From assembly GCF_020379485.1 (NCBI RefSeq), contig NC_063447.1:54177452-54241451 (forward strand): DNA of 64,000 nucleotides, given 5' to 3'. The notes beneath the pieces were generated by a model that was not told the origin of the DNA, did no database searches, and saw only the letters and a program-made list of their open reading frames with translations. The position numbers and the translations under genes were made by a program. The stretch comes from Brassica napus (Eukaryota > Streptophyta > Magnoliopsida > Brassicales > Brassicaceae). Of the stretch, positions 33,636 through 46,124 are shown in pieces. Each line of letters begins with the position of its first letter. Within the stretch, counting starts at the first letter, position 1.

Positions 33636-35922
33636 ATAATATTTTGAGAGAAAAGTGAATTATCATATTAAGTTGGATGGTAAAAAATTATTATATACCA
33701 TTTTCATATTTTCTTATAATTGTTTTTTTCTTCTGTAAAATACAATACGGCTAATCTGCGATGTACAACCATGAAACAGATTTTGCATATCTGTTAAAAC
33801 ATATTAAGTAGGTCCGGATGTCAACCTGGTTAATCTAGTCTACTTATCACATGTTTATCATTTCGCAAGTTAGCCTACTTAATTTTCGGAAGTTAGATAC
33901 ATGTATTTAGTAGAGTATCTATAAATGTTTTTTAAAGCATGTATAAATGTTTCTGAACATGAAACATTACCTACTTAATTTTCAAAATTCATAGATATTG
34001 AGGATTAATTAGGCAGATTAACACGGTACGAGAAAATCAATGTAACTAAGAATATTATTGTTTAAAAAGTATAATAATTAATACTATAATATATAAAACC
34101 GAAAGGTTTTTTGGACTTGCTCTAGTATTTTAAGTAGAAAATTGAAGAACTAAGTTGAAGACTGTCTAACTAAAAGGTTGAAGATGGTCATATGACAAAA
34201 AGAAAAAGAAGATGGTACAAAACTTTGTTACAAATGTTAAACTTTGATCGTCTCAATAAAGCCAATAGATTATATATTATTTTGATTTTCTTTGTTAATT
34301 AGAAAGTTTAGGATTTATAAACTAACTTTTGATGACATTTTAGGCAATTCATAAGCTATTTTTTCTCTATCACTATATCTAAGACAGTTTCAAATGTGAA
34401 ACTGGTAGCACTAAAAACATTTTTTATAACCGTGTGAGATTTATCATACTTGGATAACTTATGATAATTCGTAAACGTGCTTATTATACACTCCAGATTG
34501 TCATATATAAGAAAAGAAGGAAACTATGTATAGGTCATATATTCAAACCGCCCAGTTGAATAAAGGTGGCCTAACATATTAACGGTATCACTGGCTGGCA
34601 ACAATGAGAAGAAATTATCATCTAGATGGTTATGTGTGATTATATAATAATTGTTTTGAATAATTCAAATAAGGTCAAGTGAAGATTAAATAAAAGCTGT
34701 TCGAATTAGGCCTCGTGAGTAGTGATTTCTCTCAAGTTGAAATCTGTCGGAAATACTAGAAAAGCATGTATAAGTCCATCGTCATTATTTAGTCTATTAA
34801 TAATCTGTTATGTTTTCTTTTATTTGAAGTGGGAATTATTTGTGTATTTTATTCTGGAACATATAGATGCATGCATGTTCCAGTGAGATATTGTAAATAA
34901 GTTCATTGGATGACTAATATTATGAAATACATAGAAAATAATATTGTACAATTTATATTCAATAAGTCTATCATGTACATTACATAGAATTACATCTAAC
35001 ATTTTAAACAGTTGGTATGATGTAAAAAAACAATTAGTAATTACATTTTTGTAACCTTTAGACTGTGGGTGAACTAGGTGATTTCCAAAAAGTGTACCTA
35101 ATAAATTCATAGTTTACATTTTATGTGACTTCAAATCTTTATTAATGTGATAGGTTTATATATTTCTGGCTAGAAATTTCTTAATGGCCAAAATTTTAAT
35201 CAAGAAAAATCATTCGCATCAAATTAGAAGTTATACAAGACGCCCCCACTTAAATGTTTTTTTTATGTCCATAGCTTTTTACCCTTATCACAATGATCAC
35301 AACAAAGTAAACTTACTAATTAATTGTTTAATACATTTAGCTTTAATATATGTATGATGTATCATATCAAATAATGTAATTTACATTATTAACTCTAAAA
35401 TATCAATATATGGGGACATTTGGTATATGTATACCAAAGACAAGGTTAATATAACTCATAAATTGTTGTTGTATACCTTAATTAATGTTGTTAAGTTTGT
35501 TGGACGTTTATACTACAACAAATAATTAAGTTTGGTGAAACATAATTACGATTAACAATTTGGTGAAATAGTGTGATAAACATATGCATCAGTTTATTCG
35601 GTTATTATTCAGAACAATGTAGCGAAACTTTTACGGTCATTATTATGGAGATCAGTTTAAATTTCTTGTTATTTTTTTTTTGTTTTCTTCAGTTTATAGT
35701 GAAGTCTCTCAGACTTTTCATTTTTTCAGTCCTATAGTATGCCTGGAAGGACAAGAAGCAGGTCCCACAATCGTGTCTATCGAAGCTTATGTGGCAGAGA
35801 ACTGCCAGATCAGGATATGATAATCTCATCTATTTTGTCGTTTTTGCGCCGCCTAACGTCACTCCCGGAACGCGACGTGGAAATAAAAATCCTCCTGTTC
35901 TTTTTTTTTTTTTTCATATAGT
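33636..35922. other. Long AT-rich intergenic stretch
   Basis: No reliable gene, RNA or element. A 60-codon ORF at 35739-35921 has no recognisable similarity and ends in a T-tract; I do not call it. Confidence 0.5.
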
Positions 35923-35930
35923 GATAGGTA

Positions 35931-36555
35931 TTAGGGCCGGGCAAAAAACCCGGATCCGAAGAACCGAACCGAAGCAGATCTGAAAAACTAGTATCAAATC
36001 CGAACCAAAATTAATTAAATATCCGAACGGATGCAAAATTTTGACATCTACAGAACTGAAACCGAATCTGATCCGAACCGAAGTATCTCGGATACCCGAA
36101 TGTAACCGAAATAGATTTATATACCTAAATGTATTACTTATTTTTAGATTTAATATATATTAAAACATCAAAAATATATAAGCTAGTTTTAAGTTGTCTA
36201 AAATACTTGAGAATATACATAGTCAAAAGTAAATGTCTAAAATATATTCAAAACACCAAAATGATTGAAATATCTATTGATTTTCTATCCAAATATCAAA
36301 TTAAACCAATTTATATGTTAATTTTAGGTATTTTAACATATATTATACAAATTTATATGTAATATATTATTTTTTTTATAGATTTTTAGAAATTTTAAGC
36401 ATATAATGAATATTAAAATTTTAAAAATAATTTAAATAGGTTATCCAAACTCGAACCGAATCCACAAAGATTCAAACTGAACCAGAACCGAAATTTAGAA
36501 ATACCCGAATGAAGCTAAAATCTTTAAACCTCGTTAGATCTGAAGCCCCACCCCT
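35931..36555. mobile_element. Nonautonomous hAT-like element, 625 bp
   Basis: Ends TTAGGGCCGGGC and GCCCCACCCCT are flanked by perfect GATAGGTA duplications (35923-35930 and 36556-36563). The interior has many CCGAACCGAA/ACCCGAA motifs and is noncoding. It resembles the element at 32938-33627 in plan but not in exact sequence. Confidence 0.7.
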
Positions 36556-36749
36556 GATAGGTACTTGTGATTTCTGGTTTTTTGATACATTGAAAATATA
36601 TAAACCGGTTTTGTGGTTGGTCCTGTATAAAATAAATCTATTAGTTTTTTAAGGCAGCCATATCTGTCTACAAGACCTATGAAAAAAATATAACAATAAA
36701 ATATATCCCACTTTCAAGGATCTACTAAATTACAGAAATTCCATGCCCC

Positions 36750-36759
36750 TATATATACA
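36750..36759 (+). promoter_or_regulatory. TATA box of the truncated ERF gene
   Basis: CTATATATAC lies about 95 bp before the ATG at 36849, a normal plant promoter distance. Confidence 0.45.
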
Positions 36760-36848
36760 GAATTATGTTTTGAAATAAGTTATTGCCACAACAAAGAGAG
36801 ATTAAAACAAAAAAAGAGGAAAAGAACTTTGAAAAGGAAAAAAAAGAC

Positions 36849-37037
36849 ATGGAATATTCACAATCTACCATGTATTCTTCTCCTAGTTCTTGGAGCTCAT
36901 CACAAGAATCATTCTTATGGAACGAGAGTTCTTTCTTAGATCAATCATCTAATCACCGATCTTTCTTTTCTCCTGATTATATTTACTCCGATGACTCAAA
37001 TCATCAATCTTTCAAATCTTATTTTGGTTGGATTTAA
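36849..37037 (+). pseudogene. ERF15: ERF15-like transcription factor gene, truncated before the AP2 domain
   Basis: The frame MEYSQSTMYSSPSSWSSSQE, followed by SFLWNESSFLDQSS, closely matches the N-terminus of Arabidopsis ERF15 (group IX ethylene/jasmonate response factor, about 240 aa, intronless). After about 50 residues it departs (SNHQSFKSYFGWI) and stops at 37035-37037. The AP2/ERF DNA-binding domain and acidic tail are absent, so it cannot bind GCC boxes. An in-frame upstream Met (36783) adds a Lys/Glu-rich leader; the ERF-type Met is preferred. The promoter region appears to have been carried along. It could make a 62-aa peptide if transcribed. Confidence 0.7.
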
Positions 37038-37376
37038 TTTGTTATTGGAATTGGGAATACCTTTATATGTAGCTTGGATCGACTTGATAGATTTGAAGAT
37101 TCACAGTCTTAGACTGGTAGGAATTATTAGTTTGATATATATATTTATAAGTATGCACTTTCTTCCTAATTAACAGTATCGTCTACCATGTAAGCACAAA
37201 CAAAGAATCAAGCAATTAAGGTGGACACCCACACTTTCCATCGATAAAACGCAATAATAGTTTTTTATACAGTTCAACATCACAATCACATCTCTTCCAA
37301 TAATTTCATATGGATACAAGAAAGGAAAACGAAGAAAACCAATTAAAGAACTTTCACAATGAGCGAACAAATTTCT

Positions 37377-37505
37377 TCTTTTTTTTTACTAACTAGGACT
37401 TAGTGACTAACTTGAGGATAAAAAATTCAATACGGTGAAACCACCAGGGTTCGAACCCCGACCACTGAAAAATTAATATTTTGGCATCGCTAGAGATAGA
37501 AAACC
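37377..37505 (-). mobile_element. tRNA-derived SINE
   Basis: On the minus strand a box A-like TAGCGATGCC is followed about 35 bases later by a perfect box B, GGTTCGAACCC (in 37447-37459), and the unit ends in a poly(A) (T run at 37379-37388). The length of about 130 bp is normal for a SINE. The 5' edge is approximate. Confidence 0.5.
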
Positions 37506-37570
37506 GCCATGTGGCAACACGTAACTAATCTGTACCAATTATGTAAGATCATGATACCCCTGTATAATTC

Positions 37571-37945
37571 AAAAAAAAAAACAAAGTATGTTTTACCACC
37601 ATAATGACAGGTCTGTTAGGAGGTTGGGTTTGGATCAATTAACTATGCAGTAACGTCTATAATCGTATATTATTTAAAAGGGTAAAAAAGAAATTAACTA
37701 ATCTATCTTTATTTATTATATAATTATTTAAATATAAAAAATTAACTAAACATTTATTGGTTATTTAAAAGGGTAAAAAAGAAATTTAATGTGAAAATTT
37801 ATATTGAAAATCTAAAAAATGACACTTGTTTTGAAACAAAATAAAAGTGCTAAAATTATATTTCTTATGAAACAGATAGAGTATTAGATTTAGTCTCTTT
37901 TTTTTTGAAATTATATACATGAAATAAGGTTTTTAAATTGTGAAA
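37571..37945. other. AT-rich intergenic
   Basis: A short direct repeat (TATTTAAAAGGGTAAAAAAGAAAT at about 37670 and 37763, given as positions of a 24-bp unit) is the only structure seen. Confidence 0.4.
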
Positions 37946-38976
37946 TCCCCTATATATTATTTGTGAAACATTACAACTTCTTTTTGTAGCCACGTGTCAT
38001 CACTAGGATGATTCTTAGAATAATTAGAGAAATATATTGGTCCATCTAATTATATTATAAGCTTTTTATTAAACTAACCATATATTCATTATTAATGTCA
38101 TTTATTATTTCCTTAAATAAAGATTACGGAATTGCCTAATATGGCTAAAGTGTATATGACATTTAATGATTTTGAATAATAAAGATCTGATAAAAAATAA
38201 TGTATCTTCTATCAAATTTGTTTAATTTTAAACTATTAAAATAATTTAAAAAAAATCACAATAACCATATTATAAAAATTTAGATTTTTCTGTATATGTT
38301 ATATTTTGAATTTTAAAAAACGACTATAAATTACTAAAATTGTTAAAAGTCTCACATTCAAATTTTGCGATCCACGGTTTAAAATTTTTGTTATGACAAA
38401 ATACAAATGATTACAAAATCATATAAATAAAAGTCTAATTTAATTAATCATTAAAATTTAAAATATATATGTATATATATCATTCTAAATTAAACTATAA
38501 ACCATATTGAATAAATAAATATTTTAATTTCAAAATTTACTTTGAATAATTTTTTTTGATAAAAGTTTTGAACTAACATTGATAAATTTTTTAAAATTAT
38601 AAACTACTAAAATTATTAATCCCACAATGAAAATTTTGTTATCAGTAATTTAAAGTTTTTGCTATTAAAGATACACATGATAAGAAAAACATATGAGTAG
38701 AAAGCATCATTTAATAGATATTAATATTAAAAATATACTATGTATGTTAATATCATTTAAATTTAATTACATATCCTATCAAATTTTTTTAAAAAATTGT
38801 TTGGATTAATAAAATTGATTTATACGTTCACACCAATTTAATTATATATGTAATAGTTACTGACTTTTAATTGTTCAATATATATTTATTATTTCATAAT
38901 ATGTAAGAACATATAATACGTAAAATAATTTATATATATAATGTTTATTCCGTGCAAGGCGCGGATCTTAATCTAG
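37946..38976 (+). mobile_element. Nonautonomous Helitron, 1031 bp
   Basis: The 5' end TCCCCTATATATTA follows an A (37945). The 3' end has a GC hairpin (CCGTGCAAGGCGCGG, 38950-38964) followed after about 8 bases by CTAG (38973-38976) and then T. That is insertion between A and T without duplication, as for Helitrons. GCCACGTGTCATC near the 5' end is shared with other Helitrons here. It is noncoding. Confidence 0.65.
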
Positions 38977-39611
38977 TGTTTAATTAAAGTTCTTAATAAA
39001 TACTTATAATCACAAAGTTATAGATCCGGTTTAATGCTTTGTAAATGTTAATTATATTGATAAGTTCGTCTCGAGGAAGCCTCATCAGTTCAGTTCTCGG
39101 TCTTGTAAGAACAATAAAAGAAAGTCAATTTCGTTATGCTAAAACTGTGACGTTGCGATCAATCTTTATTACACAGCCCTATTCTCCAACCATAAATGGA
39201 CCAATGATTTTGTTTTTTTTCGTTGTCCAATGATTTTCGTTTTTTTTTCTGTTTAGGGTTGCCTCAGAAATATATATTTTTATCCTTCAAATTTTTTATT
39301 GGACAATTCTCTCAAATATTTATTTTTAAGTTTTTGTTACAAAAATAACATTCGAAGAAAAAAATAACCAAAATAACCAAAATAACCTTTTTTATTTTGA
39401 AATTGTTAATATTTGTTTTTTTATTTTTTAAAATTTAAAATTTTATCCCCAAAACTCAACTCGTTAACTCTAATTAGTGAACTCTAGGGTAACAATGAAT
39501 TTTTACTTTTTAATAAAATTTATTTTAGTCATTTTCTTTATTGATGACTATTTTTGTGAGGATAAACTAAAAAGGGGTATACTAAGATGTTTACTCTTAT
39601 TTTTTCTAGTG
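38977..39611. other. Intergenic, AT-rich
   Basis: A short AAAATAACC triplication near 39360-39388; nothing else recognised. Confidence 0.4.
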
Positions 39612-39657
39612 ATTTTTTTTGGGAAATCCGCTAATTCATACATCAACAGAGAGTTAT

Positions 39658-40330
39658 GATCGATATATACACTGATGACATGTGCTAAAACATACATCAA
39701 CTTAGATTTATTTTAAATTTCATACAAGAGCCAATAAAATTAGGCTAAATCATGCATTGGTCTCGTCTCTGGTAGTCAAACGTTCACGGATGATGACATG
39801 TCATTAACGGAAGCTTACATGTCGTTGAGCTGTTTATTACGATTTAAAATAATAATTATTAAAAAATATTTTGACAGTCCTGATCAATACATACACTGAT
39901 GACATGTGCTAAAACATATATCAACTTAGATTTATTTTAAATTTCATACACAAACTAATAAAATTAGACTAAATCATGCGTTGGCCTCTTTTCTATTAGT
40001 CAAAAGTTTACGGATGATGACATGTCATTAACGGAAGCTTACGTGTCGTTGAGCTGTCTATTACGATTTAAAATAATACTTATTAAAAAAATATTTTGAC
40101 AATCCTGATCAATACATACACCGATGACATGTGCTAAAACATACTTCAACTTAAATTTATTTTAAATTTCATACACAAACTAATAAAATTAGACTAAATC
40201 ATGCATTGATCTCTTCTTTGTTAGTCAAACGTTTAGGGATGATAACATGTCATTAACGGAAGCTAGGTGTCGTTGAGCTGTCTATGCAAAAGATGTGTCG
40301 CTCAACCACTGTGACAAACTAATTTATTGC
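39658..40330 (+). repeat. Three tandem copies of a ~225-bp unit in the left inverted repeat
   Basis: Units start at about 39658, 39889 and 40108 with GATC-ATAcATACAC-GATGACATG and end with ATTTTGACA-TCCT. The right inverted repeat (48070-48320) holds a single inverted copy. Confidence 0.8.
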
Positions 40331-40669
40331 AAGTGTTGTCTACGATTTAAAATATAGCTCTAATAAATTATTTTTTTCTTATTCCCGTCTGTCTTCGGAT
40401 CATCTTCTTCCTCTGTAACATTACAGCATGAGGCACCCCTTCCACTGCTAAAACTAGTGATTGAGTTTATACTACTTAAGATGCTGTTAGGGCTATTATA
40501 AAGCAACTTTATAAACTCTCATCTAAATTCTCACCTTTTCTATTTCCAGTTTTTCTACATGAATCCAATTCATGGTTATCACTTTCTTAATCATCACAAC
40601 TGATAGTAAAACCCAAATATGTAGAAAAATAAACCATAAAAATGCAAAAGATTCAAAATTTTATGAAAA
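40331..40669. other. Interior of the MULE-like element
   Basis: Noncoding stretch between the tandem units and the first Helitron. Confidence 0.4.
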
Positions 40670-40739
40670 CTAGGGAAAACCCGCGCGAAGCGCGGGATTT
40701 TGATGTAACTAAGTGTTTGGATTGATATTATTTTTTTTT

Positions 40740-41640
40740 AGTTTCAAAAGATTTGTTATCAAATTTTGTGAAACTTAATTTACATGTGATCTTTGTTTAT
40801 ATAACATGTTACAGTATTGAGGGCCAAATTAGTTCTTGTTGAATAAATTGCATAACTATAAAGTTGTGATTCTTTGAATGGAAAAAAATAAAAAATTAGA
40901 CGATGCATCTACGTTCATAGTTTTGTTTCTTTGAGGGTCACCCACTATCATATGTTTTTTTTGTAGTCTTGTTGTGTATAGCGGTTGATCAAAACTTTAA
41001 TTGCTTAATTTTAAAAGTGCAAGATATGATGTTACGATGTCATTTTTTCAAAAAAAAATGTGTCGATATTTTGTGATACTAATATGGATGGTATTTTACT
41101 TTTTATTTTGCAGATAGTTTTTACCCCTTTTCAAAAAAAATGCTTTGATTATATATAATCACTAATTGTGCTTTTCCATCAATTTCATATTTGTTTTGAC
41201 ATAATTAAGTATTTAAATCGATATTTTTTATTTTTTCGAATGATTAGTTATCTATTTTTGTGAAAATTTATTTACATGTGATCTTTGTTTATATAAAATT
41301 TTACAATATCGAGAGCCGAAATTTCCGGCTGACTAAATTGTATACTTACTTAGTTGTGATTCTTTTAATGGAAAAAAACAGATGATACATGTACTTTGTT
41401 TTTGTTTCTTTGAGGTCATTCACTATCGTATGTTTTTTTGTAGACTTGTTGTGTATTGCGGTTGATCAGAACTTTGAAATCATTTTCTTAAATTTAAAAG
41501 TGCAAAAGATGATGTTACAATACTATTTGTTTTTTTTTATAAGTTTGTTGATATTTGGTGATAGTCATATGAATGCTATTTTTATTATTTATTTCTTAGA
41601 TAGCTTTACCTTTTAAAAAATGATTATGTATAATCACTGA
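40740..41640. repeat. Tandem duplication in Helitron A
   Basis: Blocks such as TTTACATGTGATCTTTGTTTA, AAGTTGTGATTCTTT and TTGTTGTGTAT at 40780-41140 recur in order at 41260-41640. Confidence 0.75.
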
Positions 41641-42394
41641 TTGTGCTTTTCAAACCATTTTCATAATAAGATTTTTTTTGTTGGTCATAACATAAATGGA
41701 CTTTATTTCCTTTTGATGTTGTGATTTTTAGTTATTCTTGAAGTTTATTTTCAGTAAATTTTTTATTTTTTCTATCTTATATAATTTGTAGTTATAAAAT
41801 AATTTGTAAAAAATCTTTGTTTGATTATTAATCATTGGTTATGGCTTCTATTTTTGTTAATTTATTTGACTTGAGCAGCAAAATATAAGAAAAGTTGAAA
41901 ATTCATGAGAATCACTTTACAAAATGTAACTAGATTTTTCTCTTTCGTTCTAAAAGTTTATCTATTTATTTCTGAATTTTAAATCAAAGTATAAGAAAAG
42001 TTGAAACCCTTCTTTTAGCTGTGTCTCTCAGTCTCAGAGGGCAAGATGAAACAAAGCTAAATATACATTTTCAATGTCAAAGATATTTTAAAACCAAAAA
42101 TGTAAAGTTTAGAACGTTAGTGATTCAAGAAAAATAGAGTAAAGATTAGAACGTTCATATAGTCTACAGAGTTATTAATAAAGTATCTATATCTAATGGT
42201 ATATAATAAACCAACCGAGAATACGGTACTTGGTGATGTCATCATCATAACGGTAATTCCCTAACTCGCAAGAACGAAAAAAGTAAAATTAAAAAACGTT
42301 GATTACTATTTTTCTAATCTTGATCTTCATGCATTACATTGACAGTGGCTAGGTCGTGGCTGAAACTCATGAAGCAGACATTTATGAAAAGATG

Positions 42395-43138
42395 ACAGTT
42401 TAACCATACTCTCAGTCAAGTACCAACTTATGACACTTTGCGACGACTTGGCTAATATGTTCAAAAGTTTCAGTAGGTCTTCCGGTAAAGCGACAGAGCT
42501 CAGTTTCATCCGGGTGCAAGATGTCGACTGAATCCAGTATTTTATTAGGGATTGGCATATCCATTCCTCCCAAGTCAAGATGACCGAAACAACTGCTCTC
42601 TTCACAGCCTGCAACACATTCACCACCAACCTAAGATACTTAGAGAAGTGCACTCAACATAATATTACATTAGCAATCTCATCATGATGATTCAAATAGT
42701 ATATGATCAAAAATTATATATGTGATCAATCTACATTCCTGTTCCAAATGCTACCCCTCTTTTCAAAGGCACTATTTCATTATCTAAACCTGAGGCTGCA
42801 TCTTTTGTGTGACATCAAGATTGTAATCGAACAAAGTTACAAACTTGATACGAACCTTCACAACGTGAATGTTGATGGAGTCTGGGATCTCTCTTTGAAG
42901 CAGCACAACACCAACATTCCTCACGATCTCAAACATCATTGATCATCTTCTCAGCCCTCTCATATTAGCACCACCTACAATAATGATCGTGTTATGCCCG
43001 TTCTATTGCAGGATCACCACTGTGTGTCCCGTCGGCTCCTCCGTCACCAAATTTACGTAATCCAAGCGGACTCCACACCCTTCAAATCCATCCCCCTTCA
43101 CACCTTCTATCAGCTTCCCGTGAGAGTCTTCTCCCATT
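42395..43138 (-). pseudogene. RBSK: Captured ribokinase (pfkB) gene fragment, copy 1
   Basis: Minus-strand pieces match plant ribokinase in order: RMGEDSHGKLIEGVKGDG, LDYVNLVTEEPTGHTVVILQ, NTIIIVGGANM, EIVRNVGVVLLQREIPDSIN, then after an intron (donor AAG-GTTCGT, acceptor GTTGCAG) AVKRA, PIPNKILDSVDILHPDETEL and TFEHISQVVAKCHKL. The intact chloroplast enzyme phosphorylates ribose. Here a TAG follows VVILQ, frames shift near GANM and at VI/LDLGG, and both gene ends (including the catalytic GAGD loop) are missing. Introns are retained, so capture was at DNA level. Confidence 0.75.
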
Positions 43139-43187
43139 CTACTGAAAGATAAGTTTCAAGTGTTAATAGAATTTGTGAGGATTGTGT

Positions 43188-43391
43188 TCACGGGTTGAAG
43201 ACTAACCTTTTTATAGGTGGAGAGGCACCGTCAGACCATTGAATGGTCGAAAGAGTTAAGAATGTCATTAATGGCACTGAGTCAATGCATCCCATAACCG
43301 TTTCTGGGAGAAGAAAATTGAGATGAAACGACACCGATACATCTCGAACTATGGTATCGTCATCACGAATCATCTCTGATAACTGTACCAA
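43188..43391 (-). other. Unidentified captured open stretch, copy 1
   Basis: A 67-codon frame (VQLSEMIRDDDTIVRDVSVS) lies between the Helitron 5' end and the ribokinase exons and is conserved at 47540-47743. It may be another captured exon; family not recognised. Confidence 0.25.
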
Positions 43392-44989
43392 AACTCCATT
43401 GCGAGAGATGATTGATAAGTTGAAGAACCCTAGATATTGATATCCCCCATTTTTAAAGAAGGTGAATGTTATGAATCAGGCTGAGATTTTGCTTTCTTAA
43501 CAGATAAAATTGGAACGTCAAAGCCCAAAATTTTAACCATGAAGCCCATATATTATCGAAAACAAACGCAGAAAAATTTAGTAAGTGAGGGACACGTGTC
43601 ACCTGGTCATCACCCTATTTTCTTAGGTGGCAAGAGGAGAAAAGAGTTAGAGTCTTCTTTATATTAATAGACTAGGGTTTGGCCCGTCCTACGGGCGGAC
43701 AAATAAACTTTATATTTTAGAAAAAGTTATAAATTGATTATTTATTTATAATCTTGTTTGTTGTATAATTTGGAATACAGCTGATGTATTTGTTATTGGT
43801 GTTATGAGGCCGTATCCTAAATATCTGATGCAAAAGGTTAGTCATTTTCTTATAGAAATGTGAAAATTATTATATTTGTGAGAAAGAGGACATAGAGACA
43901 TAGTTATTATAGAGAAGTAATGTTAGGTGTTTATTTTTGGGGAACCTAAACTTTTGTAAAGTTTTATTGATGTAGTACATAAACGGCATTGCATTTTGAA
44001 GTATAATTATAAGACATAAAAATGATTGATAGTGTATCAAAAAGTAGACGAACCTAGTATTTTACTTATAGAAATCAGTTGGCGCATTTTTTTGTTAATG
44101 TTGTTTGGATGACATAATACTGTAGCCTTTGTTGCTTGTAGTCATGTTTAGATCATAATTTAAATCGAGATTTCTATTGATACAGTGCAATGATTTCTAT
44201 TTCTCCCAATTTGACTTTTGCGATTTAGTTTTGAAGAGATTCGTCGAGGTGCATATAGATGTAGGTAGATCACAGTTGTGTTGTGATGTTACCATATTTT
44301 ATGTGTTTCACTGGTACGTAATTGTGTTTGTAATTTAAATGAAAACCAAGAAACGTAAACATAGTTTAATTTTTTTAAGAAATAGATTTGCGGACGTAGT
44401 CCCAAAAATCCATAAACGTAAACCGGTGTGGAGGACGATAGTGGAGACTAGACTGAATTTTTGGGCGCTAAATGTAGTGTGTGGTTGAAACATATTTCAA
44501 TCTTAAAGCCATACATCTAAAAAATTGTAGTTTACAAAAATGCATCATTTTTTGTCAACTTTTGTTATAGTTTATATCCTTAATTGAGTTTTACACCAAT
44601 TTGCAGTAGAAAAATCTGAAGAAAAGATAAAGTGACTTACCAAAAAAATTAGTGATAAACCTGACGGTTGATAAAAAAAAGGTGATAAACCTAAGATCAT
44701 CATATTATGTATGAACTGAATAGGACATAGGAGACGAAAGAACCGTAAATTTACAATCACTTTACTGATAACCCTTCGAATTCTTGGTGAGCATCCACAA
44801 CTAATTAAGCACTTGATGTGCCATGCCAAAATCAGCTTTTGGATTATTAGATGTGGTAACTGCAAGATCCCATGTCTCTGGGAAACTACAAACAAAAATG
44901 AACGACTTTGGACGCCACTGGTGTTGGATAAGCGCATTAGCTACACCATCACTGTTCACACGTGCCTTCATTGTGATCAATGGGTCAAT

Positions 44990-46124
44990 AACTTTCTGAC
45001 TACGTTCAGCTTTTACCGGTTAGACTTGAGTGAATTACACCCTTCCTTGTACATATTCATGGCATCAGTGATGCAGCCTTATGACCAACAAACCTTAAAA
45101 GAGTACCGTACTGAGAAAGCAAACCTAGACAGCGGCTGCTAGAATCTTTCATGTAGCCTTCTTGGATTAGCTTACGAACTGGTATCGTCTGGTTGGCTTC
45201 ACCATCCAACATGTTGTGAAGCTCTGTAATGGTCAGTGGTTACATATTGAATCGGAAGATAATGGTACAGAGCCTAACAAAAAAAAAAGTGAACCAATAA
45301 TGCACTTCAATACCATCTTTGTATATATACCTATCCTTTTTGCATGTGTATTAAACCTAGAATAAGAAGCCAGCGTCTCACACTTTCATGTACATGTAGT
45401 CTTAAGGAGTTATATAGCTTTCCCATCTTTTGGAGCAGCTTTAGCACTTTACCATCAGATCCATTTTTCACAAACTTGAATGCGCTTCAAGTTGATGGTG
45501 AAGATAAATTAAAAGCAAAGAGAAGTAAATCAAATCAGTAGGAAATGATGAATTATATACCTCGTCTCCGTTTATGACGTATCTGTTTTTCCCTGTTCTA
45601 GAAAGAACACATTTTTTCTCCAGCTGGTCCATGATTTCTGAAAGTCAGGAAGTGATCAGTTAAAGGAGGAAGATAGATTCTAAAGTTTACAGTATATATT
45701 ATTGTAAAAAGCTGTAGATTTCATCTTAGATGCTTCAAGGGTCTTTTTTGGGAGTGACTTTCATTAAGAAATGATTTACCTTCAGTCAGAGCCTAGAATA
45801 ATAAAATCGAATTAAATATGCAAGAGTTTGGTTATGTTTTCTAAGGTGTAAAGGAAGAAGAACACATTACTATTGAGATATCTGGAAAGTTTGAAAAAGA
45901 ACATCTGTGAGCTCCAGAGTTTTGAGGTGGCGGGAGCTGATCCAGTCCTTAACGCTTCCAAGCTGTTGTTGAGTCTCAACCGGATCCTTTGTGTCATCTT
46001 AAAGCATTCAACAAATACGAAAAATTAGACGAATTTTATTATTCAGTAAAGTCAAGTTTTTGCGCTGATAAATTTGTAATAATCACTTTCATACCTGTGT
46101 AGCAGGGAAGATGTTCATTACAGC
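44990..46124 (-). pseudogene. ASY1: Captured ASY1 (HORMA meiotic axis protein) exons
   Basis: Minus-strand exon-like pieces: 46095-46124 (AVMNIFPATQ), 45871-45997 (DPVETQQQL ... KDWISSRHLKTLELTDVLFQ), 45561-45637 (EIMDQLEKK ... LSRTGKNRYVINGDE), then about 45275-45000 (ALYHYLPIQYVT, ITELHNMLDGEANQT, RKLIQEGYMKDSSSR, VIHSSLT). GT-AG borders are kept. This matches the region after the HORMA domain of plant ASY1, needed for meiotic synapsis and crossover. Frames break near 45228 and after VIHSSLTGK, and the HORMA domain is absent, so it is a dead fragment. Confidence 0.7.

Larger units (their letters stand above)
40670..43671 (-). mobile_element. Helitron A (minus strand), carries ribokinase exons
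   Basis: On the minus strand the 3' end has the hairpin CCCGCGCTTCGCGCGGG, then TTTTCC and CTAG (complement of 40670-40673). The 5' end is TCTATTAATATAAAGAAG at 43671, followed inward by GACACGTGTCCC. It is 3002 bp, nonautonomous, with no Rep/helicase. The 5' half (42184-43671) is shared with Helitron B; the 3' half is unique and contains a ~490-bp-period tandem duplication. Confidence 0.7.
42184..43687. repeat. 1.5-kb repeat, copy 1 (Helitron A 5' half)
   Basis: Colinear with 46536-48039 at a constant offset of 4352, with about a dozen substitutions seen (roughly 99% identity). The match includes the joint between Helitron ends and the first bases of the neighbouring 3' end. Confidence 0.9.

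Noticed and set aside
35739..35921. 60-codon ORF (MPGRTRSRSHNRVY)
   Set aside because: No recognisable family, ends in a T homopolymer, no promoter or splice context.
37170..37370. 66-codon minus-strand ORF downstream of the ERF fragment
   Set aside because: Cys-rich by chance, no family and no flanking gene signals.
42184..42215. TCTATATCTAATGG at the inner border of the 1.5-kb repeat as a plus-strand Helitron 5' end
   Set aside because: No plus-strand 3' hairpin plus CTRR downstream; the end at 43671/48023 explains the repeat better.
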